From the NCBI RefSeq assembly GCF_042650645.1, contig NZ_JBHSBI010000045.1:1-64000 (forward strand): 64,000 bases of DNA, in the 5' to 3' direction. Positions 34,568 through 43,351 of the stretch are shown here, in pieces (positions within the stretch are counted from its first letter, which is position 1; each line of letters opens with the position of its first letter). A model generated the notes under the pieces. That model was not told the DNA's origin. It saw only the letters and a list, made by a program, of their open reading frames with translations, and made no database searches. This stretch comes from Nonomuraea purpurea (GTDB lineage: Bacteria; Actinomycetota; Actinomycetes; Streptosporangiales; Streptosporangiaceae). The translations under genes and the position numbers were made by a program.

Positions 34568-36147
34568 CGTGGCCGCCCCTTCCTGTCGACTATCGCGCAG
34601 AACACCCCCGTCACCGTCGTGTAGGGCGGCTCGACGGACATGTGACCCCGCTGGGCGTCGATCCAGATCACCTCGCCATTGGAGTTGACGGCGTTCCACA
34701 CGTGGGAGCCGCCGCCCGGCCAGCGCACCACGATGACGGCGCCCGCCCCGTGCCCTGCGTCGAGCAGCCGGCGCGCGATCATCGGATAGGCGTGCCGCCC
34801 CTGGCCCAGGTACTCAAGGAGCTGCCCGATCCAGCGCTCGATCCTGGCCGCGCTCCCCTGCTCGCCGGTCAGCACCGGCCGGCCGATCCTGTCGTACTCG
34901 GGCAGCCGGGGCGCGGCCGCCGCAGGTTCGCCGTGCCAGGTGGACAGCACGGCCAGCGCGCAGTCGGCCGCGTTGGACGACCGGAACGGGTCATCGGCGG
35001 GGCCGCCACCGTTCACCAGCCGAACCCAGGTGCCGCGCGGGTCGGGGAAGCGGTCTCCGGGACGCAGCGCGCCGGCCAAGTCCCGCTCCACGTGCGGATC
35101 GGGCTTCGCGAGCCCGCCCGGCACACCGTACGGCCTGGAATCCGCCAACCGCGGCGGCCGCCTCGGACCATCGAACCAGTCACCCTCGGCAGCGATCCTG
35201 GCCAGCACATCAAGCGCCTCCGCGGCATCAGCCGCAGCCCCACCACCCTCCAGCCCACCATCGGCCCAGCCCCCATTGGCCACCGGCACGCCGCCGAACC
35301 AGACCCCATCACCCACCGACCCACCACTGACCCCAACCCCACCATCGGACCAAACCTCATCACCCGCCGACACACCACCAGCCCGAACCCCATCGGCCAC
35401 CGACCCACCGCCGGACCAAACCTCATCGGCCACTGGCGCGCCACCGGACCTGACCCCATCGGCCGCCAGCGCGCCGCCGGATGGAGCCGTCCCGTTCCTG
35501 GAAGCCGCCTCACCGAGGAAGGCCAAGCCGCCTCCAGGCACTGTTCCCCCGAAAAGCGCCGAGCAGCTCCCGCGAGCCGCACCGCCGAATCGAGCCGGGT
35601 CGCCGAAGAGAGCCGCGTCTCCCGAGTAAGCCGCACCACCAAGGCCGCCCGCGCCGTTGGAGCCGCCCGCGCCGTTGGAGCGAGCCGCACCGCTGGAACG
35701 CGCGACACCACTGGCGTCAGCGGCACCGTCGGAGCGTGCACCACCGGCATGACCGGCACCACTTACGTGATGACCACCAGCGTGACCGGCACTACCGGCG
35801 TGACCGGCACCACCGGTATGACCGGCACCACCGACGTGATGACCACCAACGTGGCCGGCACCACCGGCGTGACTCGCACCGCCAAGGTGGGCACCGCCGT
35901 AGTAAGCGGAGTGGGCGGCGTCGCCGCGGTTGGCGGTGGCCGTGGTGTCGTCGGCGCCGAGCGCTTCTTGCGTATCGGCGGAGGTTTTTACGGGAACTGC
36001 GGTCTCGGCAGGGTCGGACGAGGCGGTGGCACCGGTCTCGGTGGCGGCCCGCTCGTAGTCGAGCCACCGCACCCCTTCCCCCACCACGGGGTTGTACTGA
36101 CCCTCTGGAAGAGCCCACCGGACACTCGGCTTGCGCTCGCGGGACAC
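34564..36147 (-). CDS. Toxin glutamine deamidase (Tox-PL) domain protein with long repeat region
   Basis: A 527-residue protein. Residues 1-70 are acidic and Thr/Ala-rich. About 75-190 is a Gly/Ala/His low-complexity tract (GGAGH-type units), and 190-300 contains about six 'VADxVxSGGxx' repeats. The C-terminal ~150 residues read as a papain-like deamidase: Cys396 in NAADCALAVLSTWHG, His482 in GGGSHVWNAVN, Asp497 in EVIWIDAQRG. Such Tox-PL domains deamidate glutamine in host or rival proteins. No signal peptide, WXG100 or PAAR module is seen, so delivery is unclear. The GTG at 36147 has GGAGG six bases upstream. The immunity gene overlaps its stop. Confidence 0.78.
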   Translation of the reverse strand: MSRERKPSVRWALPEGQYNPVVGEGVRWLDYERAATETGATASSDPAETAVPVKTSADTQEALGADDTTATANRGDAAHSAYYGGAHLGGASHAGGAGHVGGHHVGGAGHTGGAGHAGSAGHAGGHHVSGAGHAGGARSDGAADASGVARSSGAARSNGAGGSNGAGGLGGAAYSGDAALFGDPARFGGAARGSCSALFGGTVPGGGLAFLGEAASRNGTAPSGGALAADGVRSGGAPVADEVWSGGGSVADGVRAGGVSAGDEVWSDGGVGVSGGSVGDGVWFGGVPVANGGWADGGLEGGGAAADAAEALDVLARIAAEGDWFDGPRRPPRLADSRPYGVPGGLAKPDPHVERDLAGALRPGDRFPDPRGTWVRLVNGGGPADDPFRSSNAADCALAVLSTWHGEPAAAAPRLPEYDRIGRPVLTGEQGSAARIERWIGQLLEYLGQGRHAYPMIARRLLDAGHGAGAVIVVRWPGGGSHVWNAVNSNGEVIWIDAQRGHMSVEPPYTTVTGVFCAIVDRKGRPR

Positions 36148-36267
36148 GGCTTGCCTCCTGTCATGCTCAACGACCGATCGTAGAGGCGTGACCGTGACAG
36201 GGGGGCGAAGTCAGGAAGATTCCCCGCCCGAACTACCCGCTGTACCTGCGCAAACAGTCCATACCGC

Positions 36268-38130
36268 TCAGGAGACCCGCACCGTGACCGTGTGCCAGCC
36301 GGTCGCGCCGTCGGGCGCGGGCGGCGCTTCCTGCTCGGTCTGGGTACGCCCGGCGGCGTCCGTCGCCCGTACCTGGAGGGTGTGCTCGCCCGGGGTGGCG
36401 TCCCAGTCGATCGACCACTGCCGCCACGTGTCGGGCCCTGGCACCTCGGCCAGCTTCGCCTGCCGCCACTGCCCGCGATCGACCCGCACCTCGACGGCGT
36501 CCACCCCGGTGTGCTGCGCCCAGGCCACCCCGGCGATGGTGGTGCGACCGGCCTTCAGCACGGTCTCCTGCTTGGGGACGTCGATGCGCGACTGGGTCTT
36601 GATCGGCCCCCGGGCGGACCAGCCCCTGGGTGTCCAGTACGCCTGGTCCCGGTCGAACCTGGTCACCTTGATGTCCACCACCCATTTGGTGGCCGACACG
36701 TACCCGTACAGGCCCGGCACCACCTGGCGTACGGGGAAGCCGTGGTCGACGGGGAGCACCTCGCCGTTCATGGCCACGGCGAACAGCGAGTCGCGCCCGT
36801 CCATCACCACGTCGACCGGGGTGCCGCAGGTGAAACCGTCGGCGGAGGTGGACAGGAGCATGTCGGCGTCCGACTGGAGCCCGGCCTTGCGCAGCACCTC
36901 GGGCATGCGGACGCCGAGCCAGCGGGCGTTGCCGACGTACGGTCCTCCGACCTCGTTGGAGACGCAGGCCAGGGTGACGTCGGCTTCGACGAGCGGCATG
37001 TTCAGGAGGTCGCCGAACGTGAGCTCGATCGGGCGCTGGACCATGCCGTGGATGCGCAGCGTCCATTCTCTGGGGTCCACCTGGGGGACGACGAGGGCGG
37101 TGTCCACCCGGTAAAAGTCCTGATTTTTCGTGATGAACGGTGACAAGCCGCTGATACGCAGATCCGCCCCCACCGGAACCGGCTTGGCGGGAATCGCCGG
37201 CCTCGGCAGCCTCACCCCGCCGCGCGCCGCGTTCACCGCCTGCCGCCCGCTGAGCTGCTGCCCCAGCACGGCCGCCACCCCGGCCACCGCCACCCCACCG
37301 GCGACCCCGGTCAACAGCCGCCGCCTGTCGAACCCCCTCAACTCCGCCCCGGCCCGCATCACCACCGGCCGCTCCACCGCATCGCCCTTCCCCACACCAG
37401 AAGCAGCCGAGCCGACCCCACCGGCATCTCCCACACCGCCACCGCCAGCACCGCTGTCAGTGGGCGTCTCAGCCCCTTCAGAGGCGGCACCATCGGCGGG
37501 CACGCCACCACGGGCGGCGGTCGGCGAAGGCTCCTCGGTGGGCGAAGGCCCAGCGGTCGGCGAAGGCCCGGTGGCGGGCGTGGCTCCGGCAATGGGCGGA
37601 GGCGGGGTGAGGCCGGGGCGGGCGGCCGTGCCGGGACGGGCGGCCGTGCCCGGGTGGGCGTCGGGGGGCGTGTGGAGGGGTGAGGGGCCGCCTGCGCGGT
37701 GGATCAGCCACGAGAGCGTCCAGGCTCCTGCCCCCACTCCCACGACGGTTGGCAGCGCGTCCAGGATGCCGGCGTCCGGACGGGTCAGGACGGCGAGGAC
37801 CCCGACGGCCCCGAAGATCCCCAGCCCCGCGTACCCGTACGCGAGCGCCCGCCGAGCCACCACCCCGATGAGCGCCGCCACCCCCGCGAGCACCACCAGC
37901 ACCCCCGCGATGAGCACCGTCTTGTCGTTCTCGCCGAACGTGCTGATCGCGAAGTCCTTGACCGCGGGAGGCGCCAGATCGACCGTGGCATCGCCCACGG
38001 CGACGACGGGGAACGTCTTCGGCCCGGCGAACCCGGCCACGAGCTGCGCCACCCCGAGGGCCACGCCCCCGGCCGTCAATCCCGCCAGGGCCCCCGCCCA
38101 GACAGGCACCGTCTGATGATTACTCTGCAC
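36268..38130 (-). CDS. Membrane-anchored sulfite-oxidase-like molybdopterin oxidoreductase
   Basis: A 620-residue protein. The N-terminus holds about four transmembrane helices (residues 8-145), then a Pro/Gly/Ala-rich cytoplasmic or loop linker (about 150-255), one more helix (RRLLTGVAGGVAVAGVAAVLGQQLSG), and an extracytoplasmic sulfite-oxidase-fold domain. The Moco cysteine is in VTLACVSNEVGGPYVGNARWLG; VDHGFPVRQVVPGLYGY and the Mo-co dimerisation domain (IAGVAWAQHTGVDAVEVRVD) complete it. The physiological substrate is unknown; the family includes YedY-like methionine sulfoxide reductases. A CGTAAG direct repeat lies just upstream. Confidence 0.9.
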   Translation of the reverse strand: MQSNHQTVPVWAGALAGLTAGGVALGVAQLVAGFAGPKTFPVVAVGDATVDLAPPAVKDFAISTFGENDKTVLIAGVLVVLAGVAALIGVVARRALAYGYAGLGIFGAVGVLAVLTRPDAGILDALPTVVGVGAGAWTLSWLIHRAGGPSPLHTPPDAHPGTAARPGTAARPGLTPPPPIAGATPATGPSPTAGPSPTEEPSPTAARGGVPADGAASEGAETPTDSGAGGGGVGDAGGVGSAASGVGKGDAVERPVVMRAGAELRGFDRRRLLTGVAGGVAVAGVAAVLGQQLSGRQAVNAARGGVRLPRPAIPAKPVPVGADLRISGLSPFITKNQDFYRVDTALVVPQVDPREWTLRIHGMVQRPIELTFGDLLNMPLVEADVTLACVSNEVGGPYVGNARWLGVRMPEVLRKAGLQSDADMLLSTSADGFTCGTPVDVVMDGRDSLFAVAMNGEVLPVDHGFPVRQVVPGLYGYVSATKWVVDIKVTRFDRDQAYWTPRGWSARGPIKTQSRIDVPKQETVLKAGRTTIAGVAWAQHTGVDAVEVRVDRGQWRQAKLAEVPGPDTWRQWSIDWDATPGEHTLQVRATDAAGRTQTEQEAPPAPDGATGWHTVTVRVS

Positions 38131-38164
38131 AGTGCGACGGTACGTCCCCCGGCACCCCAGGGTC

Positions 38165-38181
38165 CTTACGCGACGCTTACG
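38165..38181. promoter_or_regulatory. CGTAAG-N5-CGTAAG direct repeat upstream of the molybdoenzyme gene
   Basis: Read on the minus strand, CGTAAG-CGTCG-CGTAAG repeats at 11-bp period, 35-51 bases before the molybdoenzyme start at 38130. It is the same element as at 28950-28966. It also overlaps the last codons of rdgB, so the spacing to that gene is fixed by coding need. Confidence 0.45.
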
Positions 38182-38767
38182 AGCCGAGCAGTTCGCGCAC
38201 GATCGGCGCCAGAGCGCGGAAGGCCCGCCCCCGGTGGCTGATGGCGTCTTTCTCCTCCGGCGCCATCTCGGCGGTGGTGCGGGTCTCGCCCTCGGGAACC
38301 AGGATCGGGTCGTAGCCGAAGCCGTTGGTCCCGCGCGGCGTGGTGATCAGGTGGCCGGCCAGCGTGCCCTCGACGACGCGGCTCTCCCCCGACGGCAGCG
38401 CCAGCGCGGCGGCGCAGGCGAAGTAGGCGGTCAGCCTGTCGGCGGGCACGTCGGAGATCTGGGCGAGCAGCAGCGAGAGGTTGGCCTGGTCGTCGCCGTG
38501 CCGCCCCGACCAGCGGGCGGAGAAGACGCCCGGCATGCCGTTGAGGACGTCGACGCAGAGCCCGGAGTCGTCGGCGACCGCGGGCAGCCCGGAGCCCTTG
38601 GCCACGGCGTGCGCCTTGAGCAGGGCGTTCTCCTCGAACGTGACGCCGGTCTCGGCGACCTCGCCGATCGAGGGGAACTCCTCCAGCCCGACGATGTCGA
38701 ACCCGCTGAGGATGCGCCGCAGCTCCGCGATCTTGCCTTTGTTCCGCGTGGCCAGGACGATCCTCAT
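38177..38767 (-). CDS. rdgB: XTP/dITP diphosphatase (non-canonical purine NTPase)
   Basis: A 196-residue HAM1/RdgB-family pyrophosphatase that removes inosine and xanthosine triphosphates from the nucleotide pool. Seen: the N-terminal substrate motif LATRNKGKIAELRRIL, SLCV-type active-site strand (ADDSGLCVDVLNGMPGVFSARWSG), and the C-terminal GTNGFGYDPILVPEGETRTTAEM and SHRGRAF. The ATG at 38767 overlaps the RNase PH stop (ATGA). The rph-rdgB pair is a conserved actinobacterial arrangement. Confidence 0.95.
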   Translation of the reverse strand: MRIVLATRNKGKIAELRRILSGFDIVGLEEFPSIGEVAETGVTFEENALLKAHAVAKGSGLPAVADDSGLCVDVLNGMPGVFSARWSGRHGDDQANLSLLLAQISDVPADRLTAYFACAAALALPSGESRVVEGTLAGHLITTPRGTNGFGYDPILVPEGETRTTAEMAPEEKDAISHRGRAFRALAPIVRELLGS

Positions 38768-39483
38768 GACCGCAGCGCCTCCTGCTGGATCAGCGTGAGC
38801 TCCTGGCAGCCGGCCACGGCCAGGTCGAGGAGCTGGTCGAGCGCGCCCCGGTCGAACGGGACGCCTTCGGCGGTGCCCTGCACCTCGACGAAGCTGCCCG
38901 TGCCGGTCATCACGACGTTCATGTCGGTTTCTGCGGCGACGTCCTCGGTGTAGCAGAGGTCGAGCATCGGGACCGCGTCGACCACCCCGACGGAGACGGC
39001 GGAGACCGAGCCGACGAGGGGGTCTCCCGGGCACATCCGGCGCTCGCGCATCCAGGCGACGGCGTCGGCCAGCGCCACGTAGGCGCCGGTGATGGCGGCG
39101 GTCCTGGTGCCGCCGTCGGCCTGCAGCACGTCGCAATCGAGCAAAATGGAGTTTTCGCCCAACGCTTTGTAATCGACGCACGCACGCAGCGAGCGCCCGA
39201 TCAACCGCGAAATCTCGTGCGTCCGGCCACCGATTTTGCCGCGGACCGATTCGCGATCGTTACGAGTATTGGTCGCCCGCGGCAGCATCGCGTATTCGGC
39301 CGTAACCCAGCCCTGGCCGCTGCCTCTGCGCCATCGCGGCACGCTGTCCTGGACCGACGCCGCGCACAACACCCGGGTGCCGCCGAACTCCACCAGCACC
39401 GAGCCCTCCGCGTGGGCCAGCCAACGCCTGGTGATCGTAATGGGGCGGAGCTGGTCAGGGTTGCGGCCATCCTGTCGGGACAT
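38764..39483 (-). CDS. rph: Ribonuclease PH
   Basis: A 239-residue phosphorolytic 3'-5' exoribonuclease that trims tRNA 3' ends. Seen: LRPITITRRWLAHAEGSVLVEFGGTRVLC, ESVRGKIGGRTHEISRLIGRSLRACVD (phosphate-binding region) and DCDVLQADGGTRTAAITGAYVAL. The ATG at 39483 is chosen; the longer open frame to 39558 runs through the divergent MFS control region. Codons around residues 75-125 include several AT-ending ones (Asn, Asp, Lys) that stand out. Confidence 0.96.
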   Translation of the reverse strand: MSRQDGRNPDQLRPITITRRWLAHAEGSVLVEFGGTRVLCAASVQDSVPRWRRGSGQGWVTAEYAMLPRATNTRNDRESVRGKIGGRTHEISRLIGRSLRACVDYKALGENSILLDCDVLQADGGTRTAAITGAYVALADAVAWMRERRMCPGDPLVGSVSAVSVGVVDAVPMLDLCYTEDVAAETDMNVVMTGTGSFVEVQGTAEGVPFDRGALDQLLDLAVAGCQELTLIQQEALRS

Positions 39484-39523
39484 GCAGATCACCCTATCTC
39501 CGCGCCACAACACTCTTGACCAA

Positions 39524-39538
39524 ATGTGTCCGACACAT
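39524..39538. promoter_or_regulatory. 15-bp perfect palindrome between rph and the MFS gene
   Basis: ATGTGTCCGACACAT is a 7+1+7 perfect dyad preceded by TTGAC (39516-39520), with the MFS start at 39552. Odd-spaced dyads of this kind suit TetR-family repressors. No TetR gene is adjacent, so the regulator would act from elsewhere. Confidence 0.5.
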
Positions 39539-39551
39539 GGATCCTTACGCA

Positions 39552-40790
39552 ATGACAACGGGGGTGTTGCGAAACCCTGACTTCCTTCGGTTCCTCAGTT
39601 CGCACATCGCGAACGAACTCGGAGCAAATATCTCCCGCGTGGCGCTCCCGCTCGTGGCCGTGCTGGCACTGCACGCCACCCCAGGAGAGGTCGGCGTGCT
39701 CGCGGCGCTGCAGACGACGGCGTTCCTGCTGATCGGCCTGCCTTCGGGGGTCTGGGTCGACAGGATGCGCAAGCGGCGTGTGCTGATGGCCTCGGACCTG
39801 GCCAGGTTCGTGCTGCTGGGCAGCATTCCGGTCGCGGCGGCTCTGGGGCTGTTATCGATCGAGATGATGTACGTGGTCGCCCTGCTCGTGGGCGTGGCGC
39901 AGGTCTTCAACGACGTGGCCGACCAGACGTACCTGCCTGAGCTGGTCGGCACCACGCAGCTCGCCGACGGCAACGCCAAGCTGGGGGCGGTCCGCTCGAC
40001 GGCGGTCCTGTCGGGTCCCGGTCTGGGCGGCGCGCTGGTGCAACTGCTGTCGGCGCCACGCACGCTGGTCGCCACCGCGGTGGGCGCGCTCGCCTCGGTG
40101 ATCTTCCTGAGCAGGATCAAGGCGCCTGACAAACCGCCCGCCCTCACCGAGCCCACCCCGCTGCTGCGCGGCATCCGCGAGGGGCTGGCGTACGTGTGGC
40201 GGGACCGGTTGATGCGCGTGTTCGTGGCGACCTCGGCCCTGATCAACCTCTCGGTGAGCGCGGTGCTCGGCCTGTCGGTGCTGTTCCTGGCCCAGGAGGT
40301 CAAGCTGTCGCCCGGCGTCATCGGCCTGCTGCTCATGTCGGGCGGCGTCGGCGGCCTGATCGGCGGCCTGACCGGCGGCTGGATGGCCAGGAAGCTCGGC
40401 ACCGCGCGCATGACCTGGCTGGCCGTCGCCGTGGCCTCGCCGTTCGGCCTGCTGCTGCCGATGACGCAGGCCGACTGGCGGGTGGTGTGCTTCGCGATCA
40501 CCTCGATCGTGTTGTCGTGGAGCGCGGCGCTGTCGAACGTGGGCCAGATCACCTACCGGCAGTCCTCGACGCCCGACCACATGCTCGGCCGGGTCAACGC
40601 CTCGGTGCGGTTCATGGTCTGGGGCACCATGCCGCTGGGCGCGCTGCTGGGCGGGCTCGTCGCCCAGCAGATCGGCGTGCGGGAGGCCCTGTGGGTGTTC
40701 ATGGTGGGCCGGCTGCTCGCGTTCCTGCCGATGCTGTTCTCGCCGCTGCCGCGGATGCGGGAGTTCTCGGAGATTCAGGCCAAGTCGTAG
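39552..40790 (+). CDS. Major facilitator superfamily transporter
   Basis: A 412-residue transporter with about 12 transmembrane helices, of the enterobactin-exporter-like MFS group (LRNPDFLRFLSSHIANELGANISRVALPLVAV at the start; the loop 2-3 motif GLPSGVWVDRMRKRRVLMASDL). Substrate unknown; probable drug or siderophore efflux. The ATG at 39552 is preferred; an ATG at 39537 would overlap the palindrome. It contains an in-frame TTA leucine codon (39852-39854), so translation may depend on the bldA tRNA. Its 3' end overlaps the convergent MBL hydrolase by 16 bases. Confidence 0.88.
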   Translation: MTTGVLRNPDFLRFLSSHIANELGANISRVALPLVAVLALHATPGEVGVLAALQTTAFLLIGLPSGVWVDRMRKRRVLMASDLARFVLLGSIPVAAALGLLSIEMMYVVALLVGVAQVFNDVADQTYLPELVGTTQLADGNAKLGAVRSTAVLSGPGLGGALVQLLSAPRTLVATAVGALASVIFLSRIKAPDKPPALTEPTPLLRGIREGLAYVWRDRLMRVFVATSALINLSVSAVLGLSVLFLAQEVKLSPGVIGLLLMSGGVGGLIGGLTGGWMARKLGTARMTWLAVAVASPFGLLLPMTQADWRVVCFAITSIVLSWSAALSNVGQITYRQSSTPDHMLGRVNASVRFMVWGTMPLGALLGGLVAQQIGVREALWVFMVGRLLAFLPMLFSPLPRMREFSEIQAKS

Positions 40791-41527
40791 ACCGCGCCGC
40801 TGCGGGCCAGCTCGATGGGCCCGTCGAAGCCGCCTCTGGTGGCCTCGTCGAGCACGACGGCCTGGTCGTTCCATGGCACGAGGTGGGTCAGCACGAGCCG
40901 GCCCACACCGGCCTTGGCGGCGTGCTCGGCCGCCTGACCGCCCGTCAGGTGCAGGTCGGCGGGCAGGTCGGGGCCGTCGACGAAGGACGCCTCACACAGC
41001 ATCAGGTCCACGCCCGAGGCCAGCCTCACCAGCTCGTGCGACTCGCCGGTGTCGCCGGAGTAGGCCATGCACGTGTCTCCGTTGGAGACGCGGAAGCCGT
41101 ACGCCTCGACCGGGTGGTTCACCAGCCCGGCGGTGAGGGTGAAGGGGCCGATCTCGAACGAGCCGGGCGCCAGCGGCACGAAGTCGAACGCGGTCTCCAT
41201 GCCGGGCTCTTCCGGCATCCCGTACGCGGCCGCCAGCCGGCGCGGCGCGTCGGCCGGCGCGTAGACGGGCACGACCGGGTACGGCGCCTCGGGCCCGTAG
41301 GTGCGGGCCACGTGATAGCCGCACAGGTCGAGACAGTGGTCGGCGTGCAGATGGGTCAGGCAAATCGCGTCCACGTCGTACAGGCCGATGTGGCGTTGGA
41401 GCGCGCCGAGCGACCCACTGCCGAGGTCGAGCAGCATCCTGAACCCATCGGACTCGAGGAGGTAGCAGGACGCTGGACTGTCGGGCCCCGGGTAGCTCCC
41501 CGAGCATCCGACGATGGTCACCTTCAT
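40775..41527 (-). CDS. Metallo-beta-lactamase-fold hydrolase
   Basis: A 250-residue MBL-fold protein. The zinc signature is THLHADHCLDL (about residues 59-69), with later ligands in VNHPVEAYGF, YSGDTGES and the terminal VLTHLVPW. The family resembles RNase Z-like/phosphodiesterase members; the exact substrate is not known. Its ATG at 41527 overlaps the stop of the glutamate racemase gene (ATGA). The murI-MBL-rph-rdgB arrangement, here split by an inserted MFS gene, is a common actinobacterial neighbourhood. Confidence 0.88.
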   Translation of the reverse strand: MKVTIVGCSGSYPGPDSPASCYLLESDGFRMLLDLGSGSLGALQRHIGLYDVDAICLTHLHADHCLDLCGYHVARTYGPEAPYPVVPVYAPADAPRRLAAAYGMPEEPGMETAFDFVPLAPGSFEIGPFTLTAGLVNHPVEAYGFRVSNGDTCMAYSGDTGESHELVRLASGVDLMLCEASFVDGPDLPADLHLTGGQAAEHAAKAGVGRLVLTHLVPWNDQAVVLDEATRGGFDGPIELARSGAVYDLA

Positions 41528-42348
41528 GTGGGCCTCCCGTTAAAGGTAGTACCCCCCACTGGCGCGACTTCGACCACATCGATCTCCGGGCCCAGGAATC
41601 GCCGCCCGAGCCGGGCGAAGAGCAGGGAGTCGCCGGTGGCACGGAAGCGGTGCCGGGGGGTGGCCTCGCCTCCTGCCGCCAGATCGCGGTCGTGCAGGAT
41701 CCGATAGACGTCCTTGGCCGTCTCCTCGGCGCTGGAGACCAGCGTGACCCCGTCACCCGCGACGTAGGAGATCGCGCCGGTGAGCAGCGGGTAATGGGTG
41801 CAGCCGAGGATGAGAGTGTCGCACCCGGCAGCCCTGATGGGCTCCAGGTAGTCGCGTACGACCTCGATGAGCTCCTCGCTCATCGTCTCTCCTCGTTCGA
41901 CGTACTCCACCAGGCGTGGGGCGGCCACGCCGGTGAGCAGGACGTCGGGCGCCGCGGTGAAGGCGTCGTGATAGGCCATGGAGTCGATGGTGGCCCTGGT
42001 GGCGATCACTCCGACCCTGCCGGTGCGGGTGGCGCGCACCGCACGCCTGGTCGCGGGCTGGATCACCTCGACGACCGGCACGTCATAACGCTCGCGGGCG
42101 TCGCGCAGCACGGCGGCGCTGGCGCTGTTGCACGCGATCACGAGCATCTTGACGTCGTGCTCGACGAGGTGGTCCATCACCTCCAGGGCGTAGGCGCGGA
42201 CCTCCGCGATGCGTCTGGGCCCGTACGGCTGGCGGGCCGTGTCGGCCACGTAGGTGATCGATTCGTTGGGCAACTGGTCGATGATCGCCCGGGCGACCGT
42301 CAGGCCGCCCACTCCGCTGTCGAAGATCCCAATACTCGCGTCCGGCAC
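41524..42348 (-). CDS. murI: Glutamate racemase
   Basis: A 274-residue cofactor-independent racemase that supplies D-glutamate for peptidoglycan. The two catalytic cysteines are in VIACNSASAAVL (about residue 74) and LGCTHYPLL (about 187); the N-terminal IGIFDSGVGGLTVARAI binds substrate. GTG 42348 is the first good start. It is translationally coupled to the MBL gene. No other cell-wall gene is in the window. Confidence 0.95.
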   Translation of the reverse strand: MPDASIGIFDSGVGGLTVARAIIDQLPNESITYVADTARQPYGPRRIAEVRAYALEVMDHLVEHDVKMLVIACNSASAAVLRDARERYDVPVVEVIQPATRRAVRATRTGRVGVIATRATIDSMAYHDAFTAAPDVLLTGVAAPRLVEYVERGETMSEELIEVVRDYLEPIRAAGCDTLILGCTHYPLLTGAISYVAGDGVTLVSSAEETAKDVYRILHDRDLAAGGEATPRHRFRATGDSLLFARLGRRFLGPEIDVVEVAPVGGTTFNGRPT

Positions 42349-42450
42349 GCTCTAGAGGGTAGGCGACCTGCGCGATCAACACTGCGTAAGAATGCTCACA
42401 CTGCGACGCGTGATGTCGATGCGATGTCGTCTTCGTCACATAAGGCGTCG

Positions 42451-43242
42451 TCAGCCCCTTCCGACGCGGGCGAGCTGACGCGCCTGGGCGACGAGCCGGC
42501 CGGCGCGGTCGCGTACCTCGACCTCCTCGTCGAACCAGCCGTCGGAGATCAGCCGGCCGCTGCCCAGCAGCGTCAGCCAGCCGGGGGCGGGCAGCGCGCG
42601 CAGGTGCCAGGTGAGGTCGACGGTGGGCGCCCAGCCGCGCGCGCCGGCGGAGAACACGACGGGCGGCAGCGCGTCGACGGCCAGGGCCAGTACGTACGGG
42701 TCGGGGTCCTGGGGTTCGGCCATCCTGAAGTACGCCCGCGACTCGGGCCTGCCGGTGGGCCGGCCCGTCAGCCAGCCGATCGTGGGCGGGTCGAAGAGCA
42801 GTTCCATCTGGGCGTTCAGGTTCATGCCCGATTCGGGTTTGGGGTCGGGAAGCTTGGCGCAGTCCTCGATGGGCGGCATCTCGTGCGCCGGCCCTTCCGC
42901 GTAAAGGGGCTCGGCCCCGTCCAGCGTCGCCGTCGTGACCAGCCCCTCGATCTGGGCCACGCCGTCCTGGACGAGCCTCACCCTGGCGAAGGCGGCCGTC
43001 CTGCCCGCCTTGAGCGGCTCCACCCGCACCTGCGCGGGGCCGGCGACCGGCGCCTTGAGGAACTGCGCGGTCGTGCTCACCGGATGCGCGAACGGCGAGG
43101 CGTCCACCGCCGCGCGCAGGATCACGGCCATCAGGTAACCGCCGTTGAGCGGTCCGCCGATCGCGTATCCGGGGTCGAGGCACACGTCGTAGGTGTTGTC
43201 GTCGACTCTGATCGCCTGCGTGGCCTCGTCGAACTTGGTCAT
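42451..43242 (-). CDS. Acyl-CoA thioesterase-like double-hotdog protein
   Basis: A 263-residue protein of the TesB-like/acyl-CoA thioesterase family. The N-terminal hotdog contains GPLNGGYLMAVILRAAVDASPFAHPVSTTAQFLKAPVAGPAQVRVEPLKAGRT; the C-terminal one ends LISDGWFDEEVEVRDRAGRLVAQARQLAR. It hydrolyses acyl-CoA thioesters; chain specificity is not readable. The ATG at 43242 is used in preference to an open frame to 43284. It stands alone, divergent from the PRC-barrel gene. Confidence 0.85.
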   Translation of the reverse strand: MTKFDEATQAIRVDDNTYDVCLDPGYAIGGPLNGGYLMAVILRAAVDASPFAHPVSTTAQFLKAPVAGPAQVRVEPLKAGRTAAFARVRLVQDGVAQIEGLVTTATLDGAEPLYAEGPAHEMPPIEDCAKLPDPKPESGMNLNAQMELLFDPPTIGWLTGRPTGRPESRAYFRMAEPQDPDPYVLALAVDALPPVVFSAGARGWAPTVDLTWHLRALPAPGWLTLLGSGRLISDGWFDEEVEVRDRAGRLVAQARQLARVGRG

Positions 43243-43351
43243 CGGCGCCCGCCTTGGTCCGGAACTATGTTCTGGGAGCCCCAACTCTAAGGCATCCCCC
43301 TAATCAGCGCGCCTACCTGCGAAAACGTGATTCGACTGAGAAAGTTCGATC

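Noticed and set aside
35690..35900. Short repeats in the toxin gene as a possible CRISPR-like array
   Set aside because: Repeats are 12-18 bases, imperfect, in phase with the coding frame and encode the Gly/Ala/His tract; there are no spacers or cas genes.
42349..42450. Single CGTAAG near 42380 as a third copy of the direct-repeat element
   Set aside because: Only one half-site is present; the 11-bp partner is missing.
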